Below, one piece after another: positions 27,109-36,081 of a stretch of 64,000 nt of DNA. The translations under genes were made by a program, and so were the position numbers. The notes under the pieces are model-generated. The model saw only the letters and a list, made by a program, of their open reading frames with translations. It was not told the origin of the DNA and did not search any database. This DNA is from Io17-Chloro-G2 sp963663135 (GTDB taxonomy: Bacteria > Chloroflexota > Dehalococcoidia > Lucifugimonadales > UBA3495), in NCBI GenBank assembly GCA_963663135.2, contig CAXXRM010000005.1, positions 2,211,319 to 2,275,318 of the forward strand, given 5' to 3'. The stretch's first letter is position 1; each line of letters begins with the position of its first letter.

Positions 27109-27232
27109 AACGTTCCTTCTATCGTCCTGGATTTTGAGCCAAAAATAAACCGAGCATCGACCTCCCACAATACCGACCATTGAATTTTGAGGGAACGGTC
27201 GATGAGTGCGGTGGTCCCCAGGTCGCTCTCTT

Positions 27233-30200
27233 TCAACAGAAGATTTCCGCCGCCAACTCCCGGTAGCGGCAGAAGGCGTTGGCCAGTTGCATTTGCCTCG
27301 GGGTCTGGCACTGGGGCGCAAACAACTCGGGCGAACCCACCAGCACGCAGACACAGCGCGCCCGGGACGTGGCCACGTTCAGACGGTTCAGGCTGTAGAG
27401 GAACTCCATCCCGTGGGGGGCATCGACCGGGGTCGAAGTTGCCATGGAATAAATCACCACCGGCGCCTCCTGGCCCTGGAACTTGTCCACCGTGCCCACC
27501 CTCGCCCGGGGCAGACGCTCCCGGATCTTGAAGACCTGGGCGTTGTAGGGAGCAATGATCAGGACGTCCTCCAGGGTCACCGGGTTCTCCAGCCCCTGCT
27601 GGTCAACCCAGGAGGACTTTCCATCGACCAGGCTGCGGACCAGGTTGGCCACCTGGTCGGTCTCCTCGTCGGAGGAGTTCTGGTTGCCCTGGTGGGACAC
27701 CGGCAGGAAACGCAGTCCGGTCCCATCAACCGGTCCGGCGGAGACCACCCGCTGGACCTCCAGCCCGGGACGGGAACTGAGCTTCCCCTCGTAGAACACT
27801 TCAGAGGTAAAGACGCATATGTCCGGGTGCAGCCGCCAGGTCTCTTCCAGGAACAGGCCCTGACCGGCTGATATGGTCTGTCGGCCGGCGAGCAGGTGGC
27901 CCAGGGCCGAGACCTCGGCGCCGTCGGGATGGGTGCCCTGGGGGGGCTGGTCCAGCTGCTGCGGGTCGCCCAGCAACACCAGGCTCGGACCGGCGTGGGA
28001 CATGGCGAGCACGTTGGCCAGGGACATCTGCGCCGCTTCGTCCACGAACAATACGTCCACCGAGTCCTGGGCTTCGGGCCTAGCCCAGAGCCACGAGGTG
28101 CCCGCGGCCACCTGGCAGCTACCGGCCAGAGCGCCAAATACCTTCCCGTTGTCGGTGATCAATTCAATGCGGGGGTCGCAGGCTTCGTCCTTTTGGTAGG
28201 CGCTGATCTTCCGCGCCGCCCGCAGCTCCAGTCCCTGTTCCTCAGCGGCTGACATGGTCGCCTCCAGCAGATTTACGATCACCTTGTGGCTGTTGGCGGT
28301 GATCCCGACCCTGGCTCCATGTTTCACCAGTTCGCAGATCATGCGGGCGCCGGTAAAGGTCTTGCCCGCGCCTGGGGGTCCCTGAATAGGCAGAACGCCG
28401 AACTCTCCCTGGGCGGCGATGCGCAGCGCGGCGTCCAGGGCGTTTTCACCGGGCCGTCGAATGGGCTCACCGTTCAGTCGCGGCGCTTCGCGCAGGAGCA
28501 GGGCCCGAGCCACTCCGTAAGCCCCCTCTCCGGAGATTCCGTTGTCAGCCACGTGCTCGCCGAGTCGCACCAACGCTTTCTTGTGCTCGTCGGTACGCAC
28601 CAGGTCGTGGGCGAACACCGCTTCGGGATGGGTGTCAGTGAGGGCTGCCGGCTTGGCAATGTCCACTGTGCCGTCCTGAGGATCGAGGGACACCAGTTTG
28701 CCCAAGGGGCCCCCTCCCGGCATCCGCAGTTCCTCGCCGCCGCGCAACGAGGTCTCCTGAACCGGGAAGCGGTAACGGTGGATGGGCCGTCGTCCTGTCC
28801 CGCCAGCCTCGCCAATAAACTCCAGCTGGGCCAGGGCGCCCCGCTCGTCAATCAGTTCCTCCGCTGAGCACTCACTCAACCGGAAGAACTCCCACCACAC
28901 AGCCTTCTCTTCCCGCCGGTGCCAATCCAGGATGTTGGCCAATACCCACCGAGCCTGCTGTTCAGGGTTGCGGTCCTCGGGCGGTATGGGCACGTCGCCG
29001 GCGATACGTTCGCCCAGGTCCTGGATCATCTGTTGCCTTTCGGTCAGTTGGTCCGAGGCCTGCCCCTCCCCCGGCGCCGGCCGTTCGATCGCCGCGCCGC
29101 CGTCGACCAGTTCCTTCCGGATGTCCTCCAGCCAGTTGCGAAGCTGAAAGCTTGAGACACAATCGTCCCGGTTGTAGCCTTCTACAGCAGTCCTGTGTTC
29201 ATCCTTGATGGCTTCGGGGTAGCCCAGTTCCAGGGGAGCGCAGACGCCGTACAGGGCCGAGTTGGCTTCGGCCAGGGTCACTTCCCTGGTGAACCCGTAG
29301 AATCTCTCCAGTTCCTTGATCGAGTAGCTCTCCACGCTGGCGCGCAGGCCGCCCCTCACCACCCGGTAGAGGTCGACGAACAGGCCGGCCCGCAGCATCC
29401 GGTCAACCTCGTCCTCGCGAGTGGCGTGACGGCCCATGAGTCGCTTCATCGCGCTGGGCTCGTAGGGCGCATAGTGGTATATGTGCAGGTCCGGGTATTC
29501 TTGCCACCGCTCCATAACCCAGTCGACGAAATCCTCGAAGACACGCTTCTCTTCTACAGCGGACAGGGCCCAAAGCCCGCTGTATTCCGGGTTATCCCCC
29601 TCGTTGGCCGCCAAGTACCCGAACAGGTACTCGAAGCCGCCTGGGCCCACGAAGGGGTCTCCCTCGAAGTCGAAGAAAATATCGCCTGATGACGGCGCTG
29701 GCAACATGGCCAGGCCGACGTCCGGTTCGGGTTCGAGGGTCTCGTAGACCGGGCATCCTTCCTCTCGGCCCTCCACCTGGACCCGGGCCTGTTCACGGAT
29801 TTTCTCGTAGCTGACAGCCGCGCCCCGCTCCGGTTTCCACGGCAAAGGCAGAGGTGTCGCCGCCAAGCCCGCCGTTGTTGCCACCTCCCGCCCGGTCAAC
29901 TCGCCAATTTGAAGGCTTGATATGCCTGCCACCAGGCAGAGATGGTCGTCCCGACGCCGGCGGTCATCGCACTCGCGACTCCACCGACAAGTCCCGCAGT
30001 GGTCCTTTGGGTCGGGATAGCTCCCGCCTCCCTTTGCCACGGCCGACTCAAGCCAAGCCTTCACCAACCGGTAGTAAGCGGCATAATCGGCAGTCCGGTA
30101 CGCCTGGGGCTCGAATTCGGTCCAGGGGGCGACCACATACATCCGATCAGGGATCAGACCCTGTGCCTCGCCCACCAGGTCGGAATACAGGGACAACTGC

Positions 30201-30637
30201 AGTATGGTGCCGCTCTTGGTTTCCCGGGCCAGCTTGGTGTCGATGACCTCGTAGGACCAGCTACCAAGACTGCTGGGTGCCTCAACCCGCCGCAGGATGT
30301 CCATCCTCCCGCCCCAATGTCCCTGGACGAGAGCGCCCTGCACGATTACTTCTTCGCCAGCCTTCATGGCCTTCATGGTTGCCGCGACGGTGGCCGCTTC
30401 GAGGCCCGACCCTTCGACTCTGGTCACCTGAGCACCGGCATCCATCAGATGCTGGATGTAGGCCTGTTCGTGGGCCAGACCTCTTTCCCACAGCAGGTCC
30501 AGGGTGGGATCCCAATACTCGGGAGCAGCGCTCAGTCCGACTGCCACCTCGTGGTTCAGTTCCGTCAGGCGCCGGCAGGCCAGGTGGTTCACCAGGTCGC
30601 CGGCGCTCAGCCGGATCATTTCATTTACCTTATCCAA
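27233..30637 (-). CDS. TM0106-type RecB-like nuclease / DEDD exonuclease / SF1 helicase fusion
   Basis: Three activities are visible in about 1134 residues. N-terminal: MIRLSAGDLVNHLACRRLTE and VIDTKLARETKSGTILQLSL, a RecB-like nuclease (Asp, x, Lys, then Gln), with CGTCRWSREC as a possible cysteine cluster. Middle: DIFFDFEGDPFV, YHYAPYEPSA and YNRDDC, a DEDD-type exonuclease. C-terminal: IQGPPGAGKTFTGARM (Walker A), VDVLFVDEAAQM (Walker B), LVLLGDPQQLDQP, VGTVDKFQGQEAPVV and LNVATSRAR, an SF1 Dna2/UPF1-like helicase. The start chosen is TTG 30637, with AGGAGGGAGG about 11 bases upstream; ATG 30619 or 30670 are alternatives. Proteins of this architecture are annotated as TM0106 family; they probably process DNA ends in repair or against foreign DNA. 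Confidence 0.88.
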   Translation of the reverse strand: MDKVNEMIRLSAGDLVNHLACRRLTELNHEVAVGLSAAPEYWDPTLDLLWERGLAHEQAYIQHLMDAGAQVTRVEGSGLEAATVAATMKAMKAGEEVIVQGALVQGHWGGRMDILRRVEAPSSLGSWSYEVIDTKLARETKSGTILQLSLYSDLVGEAQGLIPDRMYVVAPWTEFEPQAYRTADYAAYYRLVKAWLESAVAKGGGSYPDPKDHCGTCRWSRECDDRRRRDDHLCLVAGISSLQIGELTGREVATTAGLAATPLPLPWKPERGAAVSYEKIREQARVQVEGREEGCPVYETLEPEPDVGLAMLPAPSSGDIFFDFEGDPFVGPGGFEYLFGYLAANEGDNPEYSGLWALSAVEEKRVFEDFVDWVMERWQEYPDLHIYHYAPYEPSAMKRLMGRHATREDEVDRMLRAGLFVDLYRVVRGGLRASVESYSIKELERFYGFTREVTLAEANSALYGVCAPLELGYPEAIKDEHRTAVEGYNRDDCVSSFQLRNWLEDIRKELVDGGAAIERPAPGEGQASDQLTERQQMIQDLGERIAGDVPIPPEDRNPEQQARWVLANILDWHRREEKAVWWEFFRLSECSAEELIDERGALAQLEFIGEAGGTGRRPIHRYRFPVQETSLRGGEELRMPGGGPLGKLVSLDPQDGTVDIAKPAALTDTHPEAVFAHDLVRTDEHKKALVRLGEHVADNGISGEGAYGVARALLLREAPRLNGEPIRRPGENALDAALRIAAQGEFGVLPIQGPPGAGKTFTGARMICELVKHGARVGITANSHKVIVNLLEATMSAAEEQGLELRAARKISAYQKDEACDPRIELITDNGKVFGALAGSCQVAAGTSWLWARPEAQDSVDVLFVDEAAQMSLANVLAMSHAGPSLVLLGDPQQLDQPPQGTHPDGAEVSALGHLLAGRQTISAGQGLFLEETWRLHPDICVFTSEVFYEGKLSSRPGLEVQRVVSAGPVDGTGLRFLPVSHQGNQNSSDEETDQVANLVRSLVDGKSSWVDQQGLENPVTLEDVLIIAPYNAQVFKIRERLPRARVGTVDKFQGQEAPVVIYSMATSTPVDAPHGMEFLYSLNRLNVATSRARCVCVLVGSPELFAPQCQTPRQMQLANAFCRYRELAAEIFC

Positions 30638-30849
30638 GCTGAAGCCCCCCTCCCTCCTACTAGAGTCCATCCTCGATCCAGGAGCGGCGGGACCGGGTCC
30701 AGCCTCCCCTTCGAACCTGAGTGAACTTCCAAACAGCTCCATTATAGAGATAGAGATCGTGGTTCCGCGGCCATTTCTGTCATCCACTTGCCGTATAGGT
30801 CCAAGAATAAAAGCTGGCCGAGGAATATGTTGCTGGCCTACTCCGATGG

Positions 30850-31026
30850 GCCTGTTGAAAAAGCAGGCTGCGGTCCACGCAGATGAGATGGGCGTCTTCG
30901 ACGTCGTCACCAATCGACAAATGATGTTGCAACCAATGGCCAAACGGTGCGGCAATCGAAGCTGCAAGGACAATCTTCGACTCGCGAATTTGGACGCTAA
31001 CCCTCGGTTGGCCTTTTTCAACAGGC
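30850..31026. mobile_element. MITE-like element with 14-bp perfect terminal inverted repeats
   Basis: GCCTGTTGAAAAAG (30850-30863) and its exact reverse complement CTTTTTCAACAGGC (31013-31026) bound a 177-bp segment with no coding capacity. CCTGTTGAAAAAG-type ends are common in IS5- and IS1182-like elements, so this may be a non-autonomous derivative or an internally deleted IS. I found no clear target duplication. It lies upstream of the nuclease-helicase gene. Confidence 0.65.
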
Positions 31027-31251
31027 TCTCTATCCGGTTGTTGACACCTCCCCGCGACAAGCTCCGACTGAGCCAATAACTCAAGCGACCCGGCCTCTGC
31101 CGAACAGTCTCCAATCTTAAGAGCCCTGTCGCCCCTTCATGTCCGGCGGCAACGGCCGCATGCCGAGCCGCGAAGGGGGCAACGCCGCCTTTCCCAAGAG
31201 TCCAACGCCCGGGCCCCAGCCGGTCAAAACCAGAATTCAACACTTAAACCA

Positions 31252-31294
31252 CAACCCCGGCGCCGGTGCTCCGGGGTCTCCGGCGCCGGGGTTG
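31252..31294. repeat. 15-bp perfect hairpin, GC-rich
   Basis: CAACCCCGGCGCCGG (31252-31266) pairs exactly with CCGGCGCCGGGGTTG (31280-31294) around a 13-base loop. No T-run follows on either strand. It stands alone between the MITE-like element and the hairpin at 31487. Confidence 0.6.
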
Positions 31295-31486
31295 CACCCT
31301 CGCCTAGCGCGCGGAGTTTCAGCCTGGACCGCTTAACCTCTGTCCCTCTGAGCGACCGGCCCAAGACAACAGCCCCACATCCCCGGACAACACCCAGGCC
31401 CTGAATCAGAACGTGACCTCCCGACAGCCGCGTCCGACGGCAAAACACACTTCAGCCTTTTGTGGAAGAGGCGCTGCCAGCCGAAG

Positions 31487-31538
31487 CAGGGGCCCCATGA
31501 CCATCTCCGGGCGGGGCCGGATGGTCATGGGGCCCCTG
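31487..31538. repeat. 19-bp perfect hairpin
   Basis: The 19 bases at 31487-31505 are the exact reverse complement of 31520-31538, with a 14-base loop. It is 57 bases downstream of the stop of the minus-strand gene ending at 31595, a terminator-like position, but there is no T-run. Confidence 0.65.
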
Positions 31539-31594
31539 GACGAGGGTCCTAACCCAGCGGACTTCAACAAAGTGATGCGCTCCCGGGGAAGCCC

Positions 31595-31882
31595 TCAATG
31601 GGCCGCGGGGTCTCGGGAACTTCCCACTCGCAGGAAGTCCTGAACCGTTGCAACCTCCGCCTCGTACGACGCCTGAAGCAACCTGACGGTCATCTCTGGA
31701 TCGTCCCTAATCCCTTCAAGGTTGATGCGGAACAGCGCCAGCAAATTACTGGGCAATCCGCCCATGCAACCCATCTCAATGGCCTCGGCGTTGCGGGCGA
31801 GCCCCGCGTTGGAGTCCTCAGGAAAGGCAACCATCAAATGATCCCACCAGCCGTCGATCCAATCATGGGAACCAAACTCCAT
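31595..31882 (-). CDS. small hypothetical protein
   Basis: From ATG 31882 (MEFGSHDWIDGWWDHLMVAF) the protein has 95 residues; GGGGTAGG lies upstream. It has an aromatic, acidic N-terminus and a mostly helical remainder (ASYEAEVATVQDFLRVGS). I do not recognise it. Reading-frame composition and the Shine-Dalgarno support a real gene. A 13-residue longer start at 31921 is possible. Confidence 0.5.
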   Translation of the reverse strand: MEFGSHDWIDGWWDHLMVAFPEDSNAGLARNAEAIEMGCMGGLPSNLLALFRINLEGIRDDPEMTVRLLQASYEAEVATVQDFLRVGSSRDPAAH

Positions 31883-32544
31883 GGCCACACCTACCCCTGA
31901 AATACGATCAAAATTTATCACATAGGGAAAAGAACCGATGAATCCAACTCACACTTCCGTTCGGGCCCCACCGGGCCAAGAATCAAAGCCCCGTCAACAG
32001 GCGGGCAAAACTCCTGGGCGTCAGAGTCTCCAGTGTTGAAGCCGATCAGGAGAAGGCGGCCCATGCCATTGGCATGGCCGCGACCACCGGACAGGCGACG
32101 GCAACCGTCGTAATCTGCGAATCAAGTAGCGGCGTGGTCCTGGGGAATTTACTGTTGAAGAGGACCATGGCCCTGCCGTTAAAGGACGAGTCTCGAGGGC
32201 TTCAGAATCCTGGAAGGGTTGAGTCTTGCGCGACGGATTGGGAGCCCGGTCGAATGGCCCTCACAGCCGAGCCGACATCCATTGGCCTGCCGGAACACCA
32301 TGTATCAATTCCGGGTCATGTGCCAACAGGTCTGCGCCGATGCGTTCCATAAACTCAAGGAACGTTGCCCGGTCACGGGCCAACCCGAACTCCGGCCCAA
32401 CAGGGCAGCGGAGCAAGTCCCTGGACCAGGATGACAGACATGGCTGGATTCAGACAATGCCGGGCTACAAGAACCTGACCGATCTTCATCAAGTGGTGGA
32501 ATCCCAGGGCTACGAGGCAACCCCCAACATCTCGGCCTGACCTG
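31883..32544. other. intergenic, possible decayed coding
   Basis: No confident gene. The plus-strand piece near 32300-32400 (YQFRVMCQQVCADAFHKLKE) reads like coding sequence but has no supported start or end. It may be the decayed 5' part of the Hint gene that follows. Confidence 0.4.
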
Positions 32545-34008
32545 ATGCTGGCAATCGAGTCCCGTTCCCTGGTCCACCTGGGCCTCAGGGCCTGTCTAAT
32601 CTGCCGAGAAACGCCCAGGGTGTTCGTGGGAGAGGCGGGGCAAAATGACATGCTCATCGAAGACAACGCCCTGTTCAGTCTGCTCAACCTTCCGCAATTT
32701 ACCTTCGTCTCCGCCGCCATCCCAAAAGGCGGGCCAGGGTCGGTGGATGACTTCTGGTTGGGGATGCTGGAAAACATCCTGCACGACCTGCCCCCGGACG
32801 GGGTGGTCGTACCAACTGCCGGATTCCGGGAGGGCCCGACCCCCACCACCCAATGGTTGGGATGGCTGCGGCATCCCTACTGTGACAACCCAAAGTGTTC
32901 CGGGGTACTGGCCGGATGGAACCGGGACGGCGGGGCGCTCTCGGCGCCTGGAGAGGCCGGTGTCCCAGGGCCGGACCTGTCCAAAGCCCGCCGCCACATC
33001 CATCGCAGCCACGACTTCGGTTTGGGCGCCTGCCAGCAGACCATCGGCCGGCAACGCTGCCCGGACAAGCTGGGAAAAACTCCGGAAGGGGCGCTTGGAA
33101 CCGGTTGCTGCTCACCGGGCGACGAACCCATTCTGACCACCACCGGATGGGTGGCGATTGAAGACCTGGATCCGGCACGGGATAAGCTGGCAGGGCACCA
33201 CAGGCCAACCAACAGAATGACCTGGGGCGGCACCAAAAATCCGGCCACCGACGGGTTTATCTTCGAAAGGTTGGTAAGTCCATACCGGGGCAATCTGGTA
33301 GTCCTTGCTACGGAACGCAGCAGGACCCGGGTTACCCCCAACCACAGGGTCCTGGTCCGGTTAAACGACGCCTTCCCGGAAAAGTGGTGCGTATACCTGA
33401 TGCGCAAGGGGAATTGGTGGCGGATAGGCGCATGCGTGACCGCGCACCAGCCCTCCCGGCCCGGAGGGGTTGGCGGGCGGTTGCGAGCGGAACAGGGCGA
33501 CGCCGCCTGGATTCTGAGCATACACGACACCCGGGCGCATGCCCTGATCGCCGAAGCGACCTGTCAGGGACAGTATGGGGTGACGGGGTTGACGTTTCGG
33601 AGCGCGAAACACCGTTCGCTTTCCGACCGCCAATTGGCCAACATTCACGAAGAAATATCCGCTGATGTTCAAGAACGCGTCGGCGAGATCTTCACCGATA
33701 CCGGCCTGCAGCCAGATATCCCCCTTTATGTCCGGGGAGTACTGGGAACCCAGGGGCTCAAGAAAAAAATCCTGGGGGCAATCTTTACGACGGCCGCCGG
33801 GAATCTTCTGCCCCTCTCCGGATACGTGGACATCCCTGTTCCGCACCGGTCGTTTATCGAACGAAGTCACCAAAAACGATGCACGCAGCCTGACCTATTG
33901 CAGGCGTCCATCACCACAGAACCATTTGAGGGGACTGTATACGGACTGGATGTGCCGCCCCACCATCACTACGTATCCGGCGGGGCGGTTGTCCACGATT
34001 CGAGCTAG
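32545..34008 (+). CDS. Hint (intein-like) domain protein, copy 1
   Basis: The Hint domain runs from Cys at 33106 to the stop. CCSPGDEPILTTTGWVAIED is intein block A, TRVTPNHRVLVR is block B with the conserved His, and FEGTVYGLDVPPHHHYVSGG then AVVHDSS is blocks F and G. The last residues are His-Asp-Ser, not His-Asn-Ser, and the frame stops two residues later, so there is no C-extein. Between A/B and F lies WCVYLMRKGNWWRIG and about 200 residues, possibly a GIY-YIG-like insert. The 187 residues before the Hint domain are unrelated to any host protein I recognise; only the last 45 resemble copy 2. The start at 32545 is tentative. Confidence 0.72.
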   Translation: MLAIESRSLVHLGLRACLICRETPRVFVGEAGQNDMLIEDNALFSLLNLPQFTFVSAAIPKGGPGSVDDFWLGMLENILHDLPPDGVVVPTAGFREGPTPTTQWLGWLRHPYCDNPKCSGVLAGWNRDGGALSAPGEAGVPGPDLSKARRHIHRSHDFGLGACQQTIGRQRCPDKLGKTPEGALGTGCCSPGDEPILTTTGWVAIEDLDPARDKLAGHHRPTNRMTWGGTKNPATDGFIFERLVSPYRGNLVVLATERSRTRVTPNHRVLVRLNDAFPEKWCVYLMRKGNWWRIGACVTAHQPSRPGGVGGRLRAEQGDAAWILSIHDTRAHALIAEATCQGQYGVTGLTFRSAKHRSLSDRQLANIHEEISADVQERVGEIFTDTGLQPDIPLYVRGVLGTQGLKKKILGAIFTTAAGNLLPLSGYVDIPVPHRSFIERSHQKRCTQPDLLQASITTEPFEGTVYGLDVPPHHHYVSGGAVVHDSS

Positions 34009-34443
34009 GTATATCGAAGCCCGGGTCGCGACGCTGTCGTTGACCTAAACAGCGCCGGGAAAGGTCAGCATCGGGGTACGCCGGTAACGACGCCCTCACA
34101 TTGGTCAGAACCGAGGGCCGGAGCAGGACAAAGACCGGGGTTGCCAAGAGCAACAATCCCGGCTGCAGTGCATGGCTCCTCCTCATTGCTCCGCAATAAG
34201 AACCCGACAACTTCTCCCCAAACATAGTCGGAGGGGCCCGGGCGGTTCCTCAACAGGCCTTCTACCCTTCCTTTTTCTCCCGCATCCCAACCTGAACAGG
34301 GCGTTCCGGAGCCCCCTCTTTTCGGTATTCCAGTCGCCGGCTATGAGCCCCTGACAGGCTTGAAGCGCAACAGCCCGAATCAGACGCCCTCGCAACGAAC
34401 CCAACGCCGAAGCGGGCATACACGAACATGCAAAGGAACAACA
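34009..34443. other. spacer between the two Hint genes
   Basis: The frame of copy 1 stays open for about 74 codons after its TAG stop, but the translation shows no resemblance to the end of copy 2. Bases 34431-34436 hold the Shine-Dalgarno of copy 2. Nothing else is recognised. Confidence 0.4.
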
Positions 34444-35616
34444 ATGAACCAGACTGCCGATTCTATTCTGTCGCCGCTATCGTCCAAAGACCCCCGGATA
34501 CAACCGGACGCGAACTTGCCCAAAGCCCGCCGCCGCATCCAACCCGACCCGGGCCTTAGCCCAAGGGACAATCTGCGGAGCATCGCCCGGTCGGTCTGTC
34601 CGGACAACCGTCTATCGACGCCGGATAGGGAGCTTGGAACGGTTTGCTGCTCGCCAGGCGACGAGCCAATTCTGACCACCACCGGATGGGTAGCAATAAG
34701 GGACCTTGATCCGGCACGAGATAAGCTGGCAGGGCACCTCAGGACATGCAACCATATGACCTGGGGCGGCACCAATAACCCGGCCACTGACGGGTTTGTC
34801 TTCAAGATGTCGGCAGGCCCGTACCGGGGCAACCTGATAGTCCTGACCACGGAGCGCGGCAGGACCCGGGTAACACCCAACCACAGGGTCCTGATCCGGT
34901 TAAACGACGCCTTCCCGGAGAAGTGGTGCGTCTACCTGATGCGCAAGGGGAAGTGGTGGCGGATAGGACAATGTGTGACCGCGCACCGCCCATACCGTTC
35001 CGGAGGGGTAGCCGGGCGGTTGGCAACGGAGCAGGGCGACGCCGGATGGATTCTGGGCGTTCATGACACCCGGGAAGATGCCCTGGTCGCTGAAGCGAAG
35101 TGGCAGGGAAGGTATGGCATACCGGGGCTGACGTTCCGGACCACGACAGATCGTTCGCTTTCCAACCGGGACCTGGCTGGGATTCACCAATCGACAGCCG
35201 CCCATGTTCAAAAACGACTCAACCGGGTCTTCTCGGATACGGGGCTATGGCGGGAGATGCCCCTTTACACTCGCGGAGTATTCGACAGTCGGGAACTCAA
35301 GAAAAGACTGTTGCGGGGGATCTTTGCGACGGCCGCCGGCAATCTGTTGCCCCTCTCCGGATATGTGGACATTGCAGTCCCCAGGGAGCCGTTTGTCCAT
35401 CGAAATCATAAACCCGAGTACAACCAGCCGGACCTGCTGTCGGCGTCGATCACCACAGAACACTTTGAGGGAAACGTATACGGACTGGAGGTGCCTCCCT
35501 ACCGTCACTACGTATCCGGCGGGGCGGTTGTCCAGGATTCGGACCACGGAGAGCGCAAACCCAGGCTTGTACAACTGGTGCTGGACCTAGTGGATTCCAG
35601 ACACGGTGAGCATTGA
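34444..35616 (+). CDS. Hint (intein-like) domain protein, copy 2
   Basis: The start chosen is ATG 34444 with AAAGGA upstream, giving 390 residues. After a 67-residue N-terminal part, TVCCSPGDEPILTTTGWVA (Cys at 34645) opens a Hint domain closely similar to copy 1 across its length, including TRVTPNHRVLIR, WCVYLMRKGKWWRIG, AAGNLLPLSGYVDI and VYGLEVPPYRHYVSGGAVV. It ends QDSD, so both the penultimate His and the terminal Asn of a standard intein are replaced (Gln, Asp). About 25 residues follow, unlike copy 1. The two copies are diverged tandem paralogues. Splicing looks unlikely; N-terminal cleavage is still conceivable. Confidence 0.75.
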   Translation: MNQTADSILSPLSSKDPRIQPDANLPKARRRIQPDPGLSPRDNLRSIARSVCPDNRLSTPDRELGTVCCSPGDEPILTTTGWVAIRDLDPARDKLAGHLRTCNHMTWGGTNNPATDGFVFKMSAGPYRGNLIVLTTERGRTRVTPNHRVLIRLNDAFPEKWCVYLMRKGKWWRIGQCVTAHRPYRSGGVAGRLATEQGDAGWILGVHDTREDALVAEAKWQGRYGIPGLTFRTTTDRSLSNRDLAGIHQSTAAHVQKRLNRVFSDTGLWREMPLYTRGVFDSRELKKRLLRGIFATAAGNLLPLSGYVDIAVPREPFVHRNHKPEYNQPDLLSASITTEHFEGNVYGLEVPPYRHYVSGGAVVQDSDHGERKPRLVQLVLDLVDSRHGEH

Positions 35617-35729
35617 TGCACGCTCTTTCACGTCAACTGGGTTTGCCAGCGTCGTGTTGCATCACCACGCAAGCCGATTTATCTCTAGCAGGAGAGATGG
35701 AAGGCGGTGCAGCAGGCCAGACTCAAGGG

Positions 35730-35812
35730 ATGTCCATTCGACGGATGGCCGGGGAATTGGGAACCCATAGAAACACGGTAAGGAGATACACTAATGATGG
35801 GAGTCCACCGAC
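35730..35812 (+). pseudogene. istA: istA N-terminal fragment (IS21 relic)
   Basis: MSIRRMAGELGTHRNTVRRY matches the N-terminal helix-turn-helix of IstA (compare IAQELGLARNTVLKY at 44224-45093). Sequence similarity stops after about 28 residues and no DDE part follows. Confidence 0.6.
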
Positions 35813-35957
35813 GCGTCGGACCCCGGTCACATCCACAGTGCCGCCAACTGATGCCATCGCAGGCCAAACGGGTGACATTTCTGCCGAACTGAGGTGGGCC
35901 GGGAGAACTCGACAGCCGGGGAGGTGAGATTCCCGCCCAAACCTAAGGTAAGGTCTC

Positions 35958-35992
35958 CCCGGATTAATTGCGCAACATTGCGCAGTTTCCGG
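35958..35992. repeat. 35-bp repeat with palindromic core, copy 1
   Basis: CCCGGATTAATTGCGCAACA and the following bases to TTTCCGG match 37402-37435 with few differences and in the same orientation. The core is an imperfect TGCGCA-type palindrome here. Confidence 0.55.
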
Positions 35993-36081
35993 TACGGCAT
36001 GAAGGGGTAGCCGAGCCCTCGCCTCAAGACGAGCCGTGCGCCTCAACACCTTCACTTCAGATCAGTGCATTGAAGTAATAA

